NCBI GenBank assembly: GCA_903820745.1
Contig: CAIJIT010000139.1
Location: forward strand, 30,927-94,926
Length of the DNA: 64,000 bases
From: an uncultured Burkholderiales bacterium
GTDB lineage: Bacteria > Pseudomonadota > Gammaproteobacteria > Burkholderiales > Burkholderiaceae_C
Direction of reading: 5' to 3'
Numbering within the stretch: the stretch's first letter is position 1; each line of letters starts with the position of its first letter. Positions 25,076 through 33,623 of the stretch are shown here, in pieces. Under the pieces are notes generated by a model. That model was not told the DNA's origin. It did no database searches and saw nothing but the letters and a program-made list of their open reading frames with translations. Position numbers and translations under genes: made by a program.

Positions 25076-26317
25076 ATGATTGATTCCCCCATCGGCGCAC
25101 GCCGTCGCTCGATCCTTGCTGCCGGTACGGCAGTGGCGGCTTCGCCCTTCATGTTCAATATCGCCCGCGCTCAAGGCGCGCCGATCAAGATCGGTTTTCC
25201 GGTGCCCTTGACCGGTGCCTTCTCGGCCGAGGCGCAGGACCAGGTGCGCGCGGCTGAAATCGCCATCAAGGACTTCAATGCTGCCGGCGGATTCAATGGC
25301 CGCATGGCCGAGTTGCTGGTGCGTGATGACAAGCTCAATCCCGGCGAAGCCGCGACCCGGACGCTTGAGCTGATCGAAAAAGACAAGGTTCAGTTCATCG
25401 TTGGCTCGCTCTCGGCAGCCACCCAGCTGTCGATCAATGCCGTTGCGCGCGACCGCAAGGTCTTGTTCAACTCGATCAGCCAGTCGGACGCCATCAATGA
25501 GGCCAAGGACTGGAGCATGTACACCTTCCATGAGGCACTCAATCCGCATTTGACCGCGGGTGCCGTGGCGCGTTACGCCTTCCCCAGGTTCGGCAAGCGC
25601 ATCGTCTATCTGACGGCTGACTATGCCTACGGACATGAAATGGTGCGCGGTTTCGAGCGCGCTGGCGGCCCGCTCGGTGCTGTGAAGCTGGCCGACATCC
25701 GCCACCCGCTCGGCGCCGCCGATTACTCGGCCTTCTTGCCGCGTATCCAGGCGCTCAAGCCCGATGTGCTGGTGATGTGCAATTTCGGCAAGGACCAGGT
25801 CAATGCTGCCAAACAGGTGACTGACTTCGGCCTGAAAGCCACTATGAAGGTGATCGCCCCGATCCTGCTGCTGACTGCGCGTCAGGCCGGTGGGGCCGAA
25901 GCCTTCGAAGGCATCCTCGGCGGCAGCAGCTATTACTGGGGTCTGGAAGACAAGGTCCCGGCGGCCAAGGCTTTCAACGACAAGTTCCGCAAAGCCTATA
26001 ACGGCATGGTGCCGACCGACTACGGCGCGCTTGGCTATGCCGGCGTGCGCAGCGTGCTGCAGGCGGTGCTCAATGCCAAGTCGACCGAATCGATGCCGGT
26101 CAGCATTGCGCTGCGCCAGCTGAAATACAACTGGTACAAGGGCGAGCAGTCGTACCGAAAATGCGACCACCAGTCGGTGCAGTCGGTCATCATCATCGAG
26201 TCCAAGTCGAAGAACATGAAGGACAAGAACGACGTCTTCAATGTGCTCGCTGTCGAGGAAGCCAACGAGGCCAATCTGCGCAGCTGCGACGAGCTCGGCC
26301 ACAAGATCTCGACCTGA
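25076..26317 (+). CDS. Liv-type ABC transporter periplasmic binding protein
   Basis: 413 residues. The N-terminus has a Tat-like signal (ARRRSILAAGTAVAAS, cleavage near IARA), then a type I periplasmic-binding fold (IKIGFPVPLTGAFSAEAQDQVRAAEIAIKDFNAAGGF in outline). It heads a five-gene transporter operon with spacing of 22 bases to the first permease. Proteins of this family bind amino acids, amides, urea or aromatic acids, so the ligand cannot be named. The ATG at 25076 has CAGGAGA upstream. Confidence 0.9.
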   Translation: MIDSPIGARRRSILAAGTAVAASPFMFNIARAQGAPIKIGFPVPLTGAFSAEAQDQVRAAEIAIKDFNAAGGFNGRMAELLVRDDKLNPGEAATRTLELIEKDKVQFIVGSLSAATQLSINAVARDRKVLFNSISQSDAINEAKDWSMYTFHEALNPHLTAGAVARYAFPRFGKRIVYLTADYAYGHEMVRGFERAGGPLGAVKLADIRHPLGAADYSAFLPRIQALKPDVLVMCNFGKDQVNAAKQVTDFGLKATMKVIAPILLLTARQAGGAEAFEGILGGSSYYWGLEDKVPAAKAFNDKFRKAYNGMVPTDYGALGYAGVRSVLQAVLNAKSTESMPVSIALRQLKYNWYKGEQSYRKCDHQSVQSVIIIESKSKNMKDKNDVFNVLAVEEANEANLRSCDELGHKIST

Positions 26318-26339
26318 TCGGGGCTTGCGCAAACCAACC

Positions 26340-27224
26340 ATGGGCGAAATCACTCCTTCACTGCTGATGCTGCAACTCATGACAGGCATCGGGCTGGGCG
26401 CTGTTTATGCGCTGCTGGCGCTCGGTCTGTCGCTTATTTTCGGCATGCTGAACGTGGTCAATTTCGCCCATGGTGCCTTCTTCATGGTCGGCGCTTTCAT
26501 GGGCGTCTACTTTCTGGCCCTGACCGGCAACTTCTGGTTCAGCCTGGTGCTGACGCCGTTGGCGGTCGGCGCCATCGGTCTGCTGGCCGAGCGCTTTCTG
26601 GTGCGCCCGCTGTACGGTCGCGGCATCGATTACCCGCTGCTGCTGACCTTCGGCCTGTCCTATGTGATGGTCGAGGCGATCAGGATCATCTTCGGCATCG
26701 AAGGTGTTTCGACCTCGACCCCGGCCGAGTTGCGGGGTGCGGTCAACCTCGGTTTTGGCCACTTTCCGCTCTACCGGCTGTTCCTGATCGGCGCGACTGC
26801 GGTCGTCGTGCTGGGCCTATGGCTGTTCATCGAGAAGACCCGCTACGGCCTGATCATCCGCGCTGGTTCGCGCGACCCCGAAATCGTCCGCGTGTTGGGC
26901 ATCGACATCGCGCGCGTCTGGCTGCTGGTGTTCGGCATCGGCACGGCGATTGCCGGGCTGTCGGGCGTGCTGGCCGCACCGACCCGGGCGGTCAACCCAG
27001 AGATGGGTATCTCGGTGCTGGCTGAATCGTTCGTCGTCACGGTGGTCGGCGGCATGGGCTCGCTGCCCGGTGCGGTGGTCGCCGGCTTGCTGGTCGGCAT
27101 CGTCTACAGCATGACTTCGCTGTTCATGCCCGAGTTGGCCGAGCTGTCGATCTTCGTCTTGATGGCGGTGGTGCTGCTGATCCGGCCGCAAGGCCTGTTT
27201 GGCAAAGCGGGGCAGATGGGATGA
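26340..27224 (+). CDS. Liv-type ABC transporter permease (LivH-like)
   Basis: 294 residues, about eight membrane helices. Characteristic stretches are LSLIFGMLNVVNFAHGAFFMVGAF, TRYGLIIRAGSRDPEIVRVLGI and GGMGSLPGAVVAGLLVG. The ATG at 26340 marks the family N-terminus, and a longer upstream frame lies within the binding-protein gene. It overlaps the next gene by four bases. Confidence 0.92.
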   Translation: MGEITPSLLMLQLMTGIGLGAVYALLALGLSLIFGMLNVVNFAHGAFFMVGAFMGVYFLALTGNFWFSLVLTPLAVGAIGLLAERFLVRPLYGRGIDYPLLLTFGLSYVMVEAIRIIFGIEGVSTSTPAELRGAVNLGFGHFPLYRLFLIGATAVVVLGLWLFIEKTRYGLIIRAGSRDPEIVRVLGIDIARVWLLVFGIGTAIAGLSGVLAAPTRAVNPEMGISVLAESFVVTVVGGMGSLPGAVVAGLLVGIVYSMTSLFMPELAELSIFVLMAVVLLIRPQGLFGKAGQMG

Positions 27225-28204
27225 AGCAGGCGATGACTTTGGCGAATTCTTTCAACTGGATCGTGCGGCACCGGGTCGGCGCGGTGCTGTTCTGCCTGAT
27301 CCTGTTTCCGCTGCTGATGCCTTACGAGGCGCTGGCGATCAATATCCTGATCTTCGGTCTCTATGCGGTCGGCTTTAACCTGCTGTTCGGCTATACCGGC
27401 ATGCTGTCCTTCGGCCATGCGGCTTTTCTCGGTGTCGGCAGTTATCTCTGCGGCATCGCGATCGTCAGCGGCGGCTGGCCCTGGTGGGCGGCGATCGTTG
27501 CCGGCGTGGCTGCGGCCAGTCTGGTCGGCCTGGTGATCGGCTATCTGGCGATCCGCACCCGCGGCATCTACTTTTCGATGGTGACGCTGGCGCTCGGGCA
27601 GATCGTCTATTACGTTTTTTACAAGGCCGAATCCTGGACCGGTGGCGAGAATGGTCTGCGCGGTATCCGTGTCGAAGCGATCAATCTGCTCGGCTGGCAG
27701 CTCGATTTCCTCAATCCGATCACCAAGTATTACGTGATTCTGGTCTTCGTCGCGGCGGCGCTCTGGTTTGTCTCGCGGGTCTTGAACTCGCCGTTTGGCG
27801 CGGTCATCGAGGCGATCCGCGAGAACGAACAGCGCACGGCAGCCTGCGGTTTTGACGTGGCCCGGGCCAAGCTGCTGGTGTTCGTGCTGTCGGCGGCAGT
27901 CTGCGGCCTGGCCGGTGCCTTGCGTGCGCTGCATTTGTCGATCGTGCCGATCGATTCGCTGCATTATTTGCAATCAGGACAGGCGGTGATGATGTGCCTG
28001 CTCGGCGGCATGGGGACATTTTTCGGCCCCTTTGTCGGCGCCGCGCTGTTCCTCTATCTCGAAGATGTCTCGACCGCAGTGACCACGCATTGGATGGCTG
28101 TCGTCGGCGTCGTTTTCATGGTCTTCGTACTGTTCTTTCCCAAAGGCGTCTGGGGTTCGGTGCTGCATTGGCTGGCCCGCAAGGCTGCGACGGAGAAGCC
28201 ATGA
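27221..28204 (+). CDS. Liv-type ABC transporter permease (LivM-like)
   Basis: 327 residues with multiple hydrophobic helices. Family hallmarks are NLLFGYTGMLSFGHAAFLGVGSY, TRGIYFSMVTLALGQIVYY, TGGENGLRGI and GFDVARAKLLVF. Both ends overlap the adjoining genes by four bases, so permeases and ATPase are translated in step. Confidence 0.92.
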   Translation: MKQAMTLANSFNWIVRHRVGAVLFCLILFPLLMPYEALAINILIFGLYAVGFNLLFGYTGMLSFGHAAFLGVGSYLCGIAIVSGGWPWWAAIVAGVAAASLVGLVIGYLAIRTRGIYFSMVTLALGQIVYYVFYKAESWTGGENGLRGIRVEAINLLGWQLDFLNPITKYYVILVFVAAALWFVSRVLNSPFGAVIEAIRENEQRTAACGFDVARAKLLVFVLSAAVCGLAGALRALHLSIVPIDSLHYLQSGQAVMMCLLGGMGTFFGPFVGAALFLYLEDVSTAVTTHWMAVVGVVFMVFVLFFPKGVWGSVLHWLARKAATEKP

Positions 28205-28944
28205 GCTTGCCAATACTTGAAGTTGAAAACGTCACCAAGCGCTTCGGCAATTTCGTCGCGCTGAACCAGGTCAGCGTGGCTTTCCAGCCAGGCAAGCTGA
28301 CCGCCATCATCGGCCCCAACGGCGCCGGCAAGAGCACTTTCTTCAATGTCGTCAGTGGCCTGTTCGCGCCGACCGAGGGACGCATCCGTTTCCAGGGGCG
28401 CGACATCACCGGTCTGGCGCAACATGAGTTCGCCCGCATCGGCATCGCCAAGAGCTTCCAGATCACCAATGTCTTCAAGCAGTTGTCGGCGCATGAGAAT
28501 GTCCGCGTCGCCGCGCAGATGCGTGCCTCGCGCTTTGCGCTGCTGCGCCCACGTGACAGCATGAAAGCACTGATCGAGCAGGCCGACGCCTTGCTCGAGC
28601 GCGTCGGCCTGGCGGCCTTGCGCAACAAGACTGCGGCAGACCTGGCGCATGGCCAGCAACGCGCACTCGAGATCGCGATGGCGCTGGCCAGCGACCCGCT
28701 GCTGCTGCTGATGGACGAACCGACGGCGGGCATGTCGCCCGAAGAGACGGTGGTGATGATGCGCTTGATCGTCGAGCTTTCCCAGGAGCGCACGCTGGTG
28801 CTGGTCGAACACAAGATGAAGCTGGTGATGGGCTTGTGCGAGCGGCTGATCGTGCTGCACCACGGCGAATTTCTGGCGGAGGGCACGCCCGACGAGATCC
28901 GTAACAACAGCGATGTGCGCCGCGTCTATCTGGGTGAGGGCTGA
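28201..28944 (+). CDS. Liv-type ABC transporter ATP-binding protein (LivG-like)
   Basis: 247 residues. Walker A is GPNGAGKST and Walker B is LLLLMDEPTAGM. The signature loop reads AHGQQRALEIA, a usual variant for LivG subunits. The ATG at 28201 overlaps the permease stop. It powers import with the partner ATPase encoded next. Confidence 0.92.
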   Translation: MSLPILEVENVTKRFGNFVALNQVSVAFQPGKLTAIIGPNGAGKSTFFNVVSGLFAPTEGRIRFQGRDITGLAQHEFARIGIAKSFQITNVFKQLSAHENVRVAAQMRASRFALLRPRDSMKALIEQADALLERVGLAALRNKTAADLAHGQQRALEIAMALASDPLLLLMDEPTAGMSPEETVVMMRLIVELSQERTLVLVEHKMKLVMGLCERLIVLHHGEFLAEGTPDEIRNNSDVRRVYLGEG

Positions 28945-28948
28945 GATC

Positions 28949-29653
28949 ATGTTGAAAGTTCAAGGGCTCAACGCCTGGTATGACCGCAGCCATGTGGTGC
29001 AGAACATCTCGTTCGAAGTCAAGGCGGGCGAGATCGTCACCCTGATGGGCCGCAACGGTGCCGGCAAGACCACCACTTTGCGGACGCTGATGGGCTTGAT
29101 CGGCAAACGCAGCGGCAGCGTCACCTTCAATGGCGAGGAAATCCTCGACGATGCCGCGCATCGGCGCTTCCATCAGGGGCTGGCCTATGTGCCCGAAGAG
29201 CGCCGCATCGTGCCCGGCCTGAGCGTGCGCGAGAACCTGCAACTGGGCATCATCGCCAGCAGCAACAGGCATGAGATGGCCGCGATGATCGATGAGATCG
29301 CCACGATATTTCCGCGCCTGAAAGAGCGACTCGACCAGGATGCGACCTCGATGTCGGGCGGCGAACAGCAGATGCTGGCGATTGCCCGCGCGATGATGGC
29401 AAGGCCAAGGATGATCCTGCTCGACGAGCCATCGGAAGGCATCATGCCGCTGCTGGTCGACGAGATGTTCCATCTGTTTGCGCGGATGAAGCGGGCCGGC
29501 ACGACGATCCTGCTGGTCGAGCAGAATGTCGAACGGGCGCTGCGCATCTCGGACCGGGCCTACATCCTCGATCAGGGCGAAATCGTCCACAGCGGCTCGG
29601 CCGAAGACCTGCTCGCCGACAAGGAAATCCAGGAACGCTATTGCGCAGTTTGA
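28949..29653 (+). CDS. Liv-type ABC transporter ATP-binding protein (LivF-like)
   Basis: 234 residues. Walker A is GRNGAGKTT, the signature is SMSGGEQQMLAIARA and Walker B is MILLDEPSEGI, all standard for LivF. The ATG at 28949 gives the family start (MLKVQGLNAWYDRSHVVQ). It is the last transporter gene. Confidence 0.92.
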   Translation: MLKVQGLNAWYDRSHVVQNISFEVKAGEIVTLMGRNGAGKTTTLRTLMGLIGKRSGSVTFNGEEILDDAAHRRFHQGLAYVPEERRIVPGLSVRENLQLGIIASSNRHEMAAMIDEIATIFPRLKERLDQDATSMSGGEQQMLAIARAMMARPRMILLDEPSEGIMPLLVDEMFHLFARMKRAGTTILLVEQNVERALRISDRAYILDQGEIVHSGSAEDLLADKEIQERYCAV

Positions 29654-29745
29654 GCGGCAATTGACCGATGCGGCCTGCGCGGCCTGGCTGAAGTGCTAAG
29701 GTCAGTCAGTCACTTCGCGATTGCCAAACCCGGATTGGAGCTGCC

Positions 29746-30189
29746 ATGAAAATCCTCTTGCCTGTCGATGGTTCCCCCCTCGCCCTGGAAGCCATTCGGC
29801 ATGCGCTGCATTTGGTTCAACAAGGCTTGCAGGCCAGCGTCGTGCTCGCCAATGTGCAGGAGCCCGCTTCGCTGTACGAGCTGGTCGTCGTCCATGACGC
29901 CGAGGGCATCGAGCGCATGCGCAGCGCCGCTGGCGCCGAATTGCTGGCGCCGGCCGAAGCGCTGCTGGAGGCTGCTGGCGTCGATTTCGAAAGCGAAGTC
30001 GCCGGTGGTGATCCGGCCAATCTGCTGGTGGAATTGCTGGAAAACTACGGCTGCGAGATGGTTGTGATGGGCGCCACCGGCATTGGCGCAAGCAGCGCTT
30101 CACTCGGTTCGACGGCCCTGGCCTTGCTGCGTCACAGCCCGGTGCCGGTGACCATCGTGCATGCGCCGGCCTTGCCCGAAGCCGAATAG
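29746..30189 (+). CDS. UspA-family universal stress protein
   Basis: 147 residues, one Usp domain. The N-terminus MKILLPVDGSPLALEA and the ATP-binding pattern GATGIGASSASLGSTALALLRHSPVPV match nucleotide-binding Usp proteins. GGAG stands 7 bases before the ATG. It follows the transporter operon after 92 bases and probably serves a stress or energy-state role independent of it. Confidence 0.92.
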   Translation: MKILLPVDGSPLALEAIRHALHLVQQGLQASVVLANVQEPASLYELVVVHDAEGIERMRSAAGAELLAPAEALLEAAGVDFESEVAGGDPANLLVELLENYGCEMVVMGATGIGASSASLGSTALALLRHSPVPVTIVHAPALPEAE

Positions 30190-30315
30190 TCAGTCGCAGC
30201 GCGGCCCGGCTGAAATTGGCCGGTAGCGGAATTCCTTGGTCGTTGGCGATGTTTGGTATCGTCAACCCCACAAGGCGGCTTGGCTGCCTGCTCATCACCC
30301 AACCTAGACCCACTC

Positions 30316-31335
30316 ATGGACTTATCCAGATTCCCGCGCCGCCATTACAGCGTTGGTGCCACACCGCTCGAATTCATGCCGAATTTCACCCGCGCTTTGG
30401 CCGCGCTTTGCCCGGCCGGCCAGGGGCCGCGCGTCTGGATCAAGCGCGACGACATGCTGGGCTTGTTTCCTGGCGGCAACAAGACCCGCAAGCTCGAGTT
30501 CCTGGTCGCCGATGCGCTGGCCAAGGGCGCTGATACCTTGATCACCTGCGGTGCGCCGCAATCGAACCATTGCCGCATCACCTTGGCCGCGGCCGTCAAA
30601 GAAGGGCTGAAATGCCGCTTTGTGATCGAAGAGCGGGTGCCTGGCAGCTATCACGAGGATGCCAGTGGCAATCATTTCCTGTTTCGCCTGATGGGCGTCG
30701 AGGCCATCACGGTGGTGCCGGGGGGCAGCAATATCGCGCAGGCGATGCAGCAGGTGGCTGACGAGTTGGCGGCGATCGGCCGGGTTGGCTACATCATCGC
30801 TGGCGGCGGATCGAACGCGCTCGGCGGCCTGGGCTATGTGGCCTGCGCGCAGGAGTTGCAGCAGCAGTTCTTCGAGCAGGGTGTGACGATCGACCGGGTG
30901 ATCGTCGGCTCGGGCAGTTCGGGCACCCATGGCGGATTGCTGGCGGGCTTCCTCGGCAACCGCATCAATATTCCGATCGTCGGTATCGGTGTCAGCCGCG
31001 ATCCGGCCGACCAGGACCCGCTGGTCCACAAGGAAGCCCAGGCCGTGGCCGACTTGCTCGGCCTGGACATGGTGATTGCGCGCGACAGCGTGGTCACCGA
31101 AGGCGGCTTCTGGCAGCCTAAATATTCGGTCCCCAACGCGATGATGGTCGAAGCGGTGCAGATGCTGGCGCGCACCGAAGGCATCCTGCTGGACCCGGTC
31201 TACACCGGCAAGATCATGGCCGGGCTGATCGGTCTGGCCAGGCGCGGCTACTTCAAACCCGACGAAGAAATCCTCTTCATCCACACCGGCGGGATGCCGG
31301 CTTTGCATGTCTATGAGCGGGAGCTGTCGGCTTAG
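30316..31335 (+). CDS. PLP-dependent D-cysteine desulfhydrase/L-cysteate sulfo-lyase-like enzyme
   Basis: 339 residues of fold type II. The PLP lysine lies in GGNKTRKLEFL, followed by CGAPQSNHCR and the glycine-rich phosphate loop GSGSSGTHGGLLAG. This is the ACC deaminase/D-cysteine desulfhydrase/CuyA group, whose members release ammonia with sulfide, sulfite or 2-oxobutanoate. The exact substrate cannot be decided by eye. The ATG at 30316 begins the family N-terminus (DLSRFPRRHYSVGATPLE). Confidence 0.85.
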   Translation: MDLSRFPRRHYSVGATPLEFMPNFTRALAALCPAGQGPRVWIKRDDMLGLFPGGNKTRKLEFLVADALAKGADTLITCGAPQSNHCRITLAAAVKEGLKCRFVIEERVPGSYHEDASGNHFLFRLMGVEAITVVPGGSNIAQAMQQVADELAAIGRVGYIIAGGGSNALGGLGYVACAQELQQQFFEQGVTIDRVIVGSGSSGTHGGLLAGFLGNRINIPIVGIGVSRDPADQDPLVHKEAQAVADLLGLDMVIARDSVVTEGGFWQPKYSVPNAMMVEAVQMLARTEGILLDPVYTGKIMAGLIGLARRGYFKPDEEILFIHTGGMPALHVYERELSA

Positions 31336-31401
31336 AGGAGTGCTCGTGGTATCGATACGACAAGCAGCAAGTCAAGGGGTCGTGAAATTACCGAGTTTCG
31401 T

Positions 31402-31428
31402 TTATAGTTTTCATTATTGAAACTATAA
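31402..31428. promoter_or_regulatory. Perfect 9-base inverted repeat in an AT-rich intergenic patch
   Basis: TTATAGTTT and AAACTATAA (31402-31410 and 31420-31428) are separated by 9 bases. The patch is much more AT-rich than its surroundings and lies 70 bases before the next start codon. With so few GC pairs and no following T-run it looks more like an operator than a terminator. Confidence 0.4.
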
Positions 31429-31498
31429 GTGATGTGGCCTGTTGTAGCAGCGTCGAGCTGTGACCGGGCTGCAGGCAGCGATGAATCCCGGTGAAAGC

Positions 31499-31879
31499 AT
31501 GACAACAGCGAGCAGTAAGACTGGTTTGAATGGCTCCGGCACAGCGGGCAGGACGGCGTGGATCGGCCGCTTGTTCGGTGGCGGCAAGGCCTTGGCGCGA
31601 CGCCTACAAAGTGGCGGGCTGGTCCCGGAGCCCCCCTTGGCCCAGCCTTGGGCAACAAGGTACAGGAATCCTGGCGCCGCTCAATACGATGCAGCCGCCT
31701 TGAGTGAGGCCTGGGCCCAAGGCTATCTGGATGGCTACCGCGAGCTCGACAGCCTCGATTGCCTGATCCCGGCCAGACCCGCCGTGTCGATCCCGATCGA
31801 TGCTGACGGTCTGGAATATTGGGCGCTGCTGGGCCGGGAAGCCGGTATTCGATGCGCCGCGATCAGCCTGGGGGCTTGA
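31499..31879 (+). CDS. Hypothetical protein
   Basis: 126 residues with no recognised domain. The N-terminal third is Gly/Ser/Ala-rich and basic, and the C-terminal part is acidic and ordered (YDAAALSEAWAQGYLDGYRELDSLDCLIPA). GGTGAAAGC before the ATG at 31499 is a usable ribosome site and better than the earlier ATG at 31460. It is followed after 5 bases by another unknown small gene, suggesting a pair. Confidence 0.5.
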   Translation: MTTASSKTGLNGSGTAGRTAWIGRLFGGGKALARRLQSGGLVPEPPLAQPWATRYRNPGAAQYDAAALSEAWAQGYLDGYRELDSLDCLIPARPAVSIPIDADGLEYWALLGREAGIRCAAISLGA

Positions 31880-31884
31880 GGCTG

Positions 31885-32109
31885 ATGGCGCCGCAGCGTG
31901 CGATCGTCGTCAAGGACGCGAAATATCGGGGCAACCATTTCGACGGCGTGTTCGTCCTGGCTGAAAACGAAGAAGCGAAACTGCCGGCCAGTGGCTGGCA
32001 CAAAGTACAGGTCTACTTCTACTGGTTCGAGAACCGCCTGAAGGCGCGCTGCAATATCGTCGTCGACATGGCATCGACCCATGTGATCGACGTCCCGAAC
32101 ACCCATTGA
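31885..32109 (+). CDS. Small hypothetical protein
   Basis: 74 residues, rich in charged and aromatic residues (RAIVVKDAKYRGNHFDGVFVLAE, VQVYFYWFENRLKARCNIVVD), with a strand-rich pattern. No family is recognised. It directly follows the previous hypothetical gene, and the ATG at 31885 is preceded by GAGG. Confidence 0.5.
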   Translation: MAPQRAIVVKDAKYRGNHFDGVFVLAENEEAKLPASGWHKVQVYFYWFENRLKARCNIVVDMASTHVIDVPNTH

Positions 32110-32161
32110 CCCGGGGGCCGGCCGGGCCGAGAGTTGGTAGGCGCTGCAGGACAATCCGGCG

Positions 32162-32965
32162 ATGCTGAAAAAACTGCTGAAAAAAGCTGCCGGTCTGGTG
32201 CTGACTTTATTGTCATTCGCTGTCAGCGCCGCCACCTTGCCGGATCCACTCGAACTGCAACAGTTACTCGGGCCGGCTCAAGCTGTGACCGTCGTCGAAC
32301 CCCATTTGAGCGGCAAGGGACGCGAGGTGAAAATAGCCTACCGCGGCTATCCGGCAGGCTTGGTGCTGGCAAGCTCATTGGGGGCTGATTGGAATCGGCA
32401 GCCCGACCGCGAGATCGAATTCATCGCCCTTGACGGCTACCGGTCGCGTATTCCGGTCGGGCGGTTCTCGACTTACCGGGCTTTTCTGGTTTTCGCCCGT
32501 GCCGATGGCAGCGCGTTCCGCGTCGACAACCTGAAACAAAGGGAAAAGGCCGTGCCGCTGGCGCCCTATTACCTGGTCTGGGACAACATCGCGGCGCCCG
32601 AGCTGCTTGCCGAGGGCGGCAACGGCTGGCCGTATCAGGTGGCGCAGATTGCGTTGCGCCAATCCGGCAAGGAGGCCCTGTTGCCCGGCGCCATGGCGGC
32701 GCAATGGTCCGAACAGGCGGCGCTGGCGCAGAAATACTGTCTGAGCTGTCACCGGGTGAATGGGTTTGGCGGGGACAAGATGCCGATCAACCTGGCCGAG
32801 CGGGCCAAGCTGATCGATGCCCGCAGCTGGCAAACCTGGCTGCTGGCGCCGCAATCGGTGAAACCCGACACGACCATGCCGGCCTTGCCTGAAGGGCTGG
32901 CTGCGCGCGAGCAGATCGCCGCCAAGCTGCAGGCCTATTTGAAGGCGCTGCCGGTATTGCCTTGA
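32162..32965 (+). CDS. Exported monohaem cytochrome c with an N-terminal domain of unknown role
   Basis: 267 residues. A Lys-rich start and hydrophobic segment (LVLTLLSFAVSAA) make a signal peptide. The C-terminal domain has one haem site (YCLSCH near residue 196) and a candidate axial Met in TTMPALPEGL. The preceding ~170 residues include REIEFIALDGYRSRIPVGRF and PYYLVWDNI. This resembles the sulfite-oxidase-like fold of molybdopterin oxidoreductases only in outline, without an obvious cofactor Cys. It probably transfers electrons in the periplasm. Confidence 0.75.
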   Translation: MLKKLLKKAAGLVLTLLSFAVSAATLPDPLELQQLLGPAQAVTVVEPHLSGKGREVKIAYRGYPAGLVLASSLGADWNRQPDREIEFIALDGYRSRIPVGRFSTYRAFLVFARADGSAFRVDNLKQREKAVPLAPYYLVWDNIAAPELLAEGGNGWPYQVAQIALRQSGKEALLPGAMAAQWSEQAALAQKYCLSCHRVNGFGGDKMPINLAERAKLIDARSWQTWLLAPQSVKPDTTMPALPEGLAAREQIAAKLQAYLKALPVLP

Positions 32966-32968
32966 ACT

Positions 32969-33619
32969 TCAGGCGGCCGGTGCGCCGACTTGAACCAGAG
33001 GATGTGCTTTTGCAAAGGCCTCAAGGCTGAGGCAGCGCTCAGTCAGGGCGAGCAATTTTGGTGCTTGCGCCAGATTGGCCTGGAACAGGCGTGCGCCCAC
33101 CACATGCGAGACCAGGGCCAGATCAGCCAGCGTGATCTGGTCGCCATGCGCGTAGCAGCCGGCCACGCCGTCGTTGGCCAACCGGTCTTCGATCGCAGCG
33201 GTGCCGAGGTCGAGCCAATGGCGTGCCCAGGCCATCTTGCCTTCTTCGTCGACACCAAAGGCTGAACCGAGGTAATTGCGTACCCGCGGCACCACCAAGG
33301 GGTGGGCATCGGCGGTGGTGATCTGCGCCAGCGCCCTGACTCGTGCGCGACCTTCTGCATCGGCCGGCAGCAGTGAGATTTGCGGCCAGGTCTCGTCGAG
33401 GTATTCGATGATCGGCAGCGACTGGGTCAGCCGCAAGCCGGCATGTTCAAGCACCGGCAAGGCATGCTGGGCATTGAGTTGATGGAATCCCGCTTCGAAC
33501 TGTTCGCCCTTGCTGAGGTCGACAATGTTTTCGCGGTAAGCCAGACCCTTCAGGTTCAGCGCCGCGCGGACGCGGAAGGTAGCGAGCGAGCGCCAGAAGC
33601 CATGCAGCACGATGGTCAT
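32969..33619 (-). CDS. Glutathione S-transferase, maleylacetoacetate isomerase (zeta)-like
   Basis: 216 residues. The N-terminal thioredoxin fold (LHGFWRSLATFRVRAALNLKG) corresponds to the zeta-class active site SSCxxRVRIAL, but the Cys position is Ala here and only the first Ser remains. LPVLEHAGLRLTQSLPIIEYLDE and the helical C-terminal half (ITLADLALVSHV) are regular. It could isomerise a maleyl-type double bond or be a general GST. It is the last gene of the gst-hydrolase-aldehyde dehydrogenase-gntR run, 4 bases after the hydrolase stop. Confidence 0.78.
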   Translation of the reverse strand: MTIVLHGFWRSLATFRVRAALNLKGLAYRENIVDLSKGEQFEAGFHQLNAQHALPVLEHAGLRLTQSLPIIEYLDETWPQISLLPADAEGRARVRALAQITTADAHPLVVPRVRNYLGSAFGVDEEGKMAWARHWLDLGTAAIEDRLANDGVAGCYAHGDQITLADLALVSHVVGARLFQANLAQAPKLLALTERCLSLEAFAKAHPLVQVGAPAA

Positions 33620-33623
33620 ATCT

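Noticed and set aside
25001..26389. Minus-strand open frame of 462 codons opposite the first binding-protein gene
   Set aside because: It is a shadow of a well-supported periplasmic binding protein and carries no recognisable domain.
29654..29745. Terminator after the first Liv operon
   Set aside because: CGGCCTGCGCGGCC-like symmetry is present but with no T-run. The evidence is too weak.
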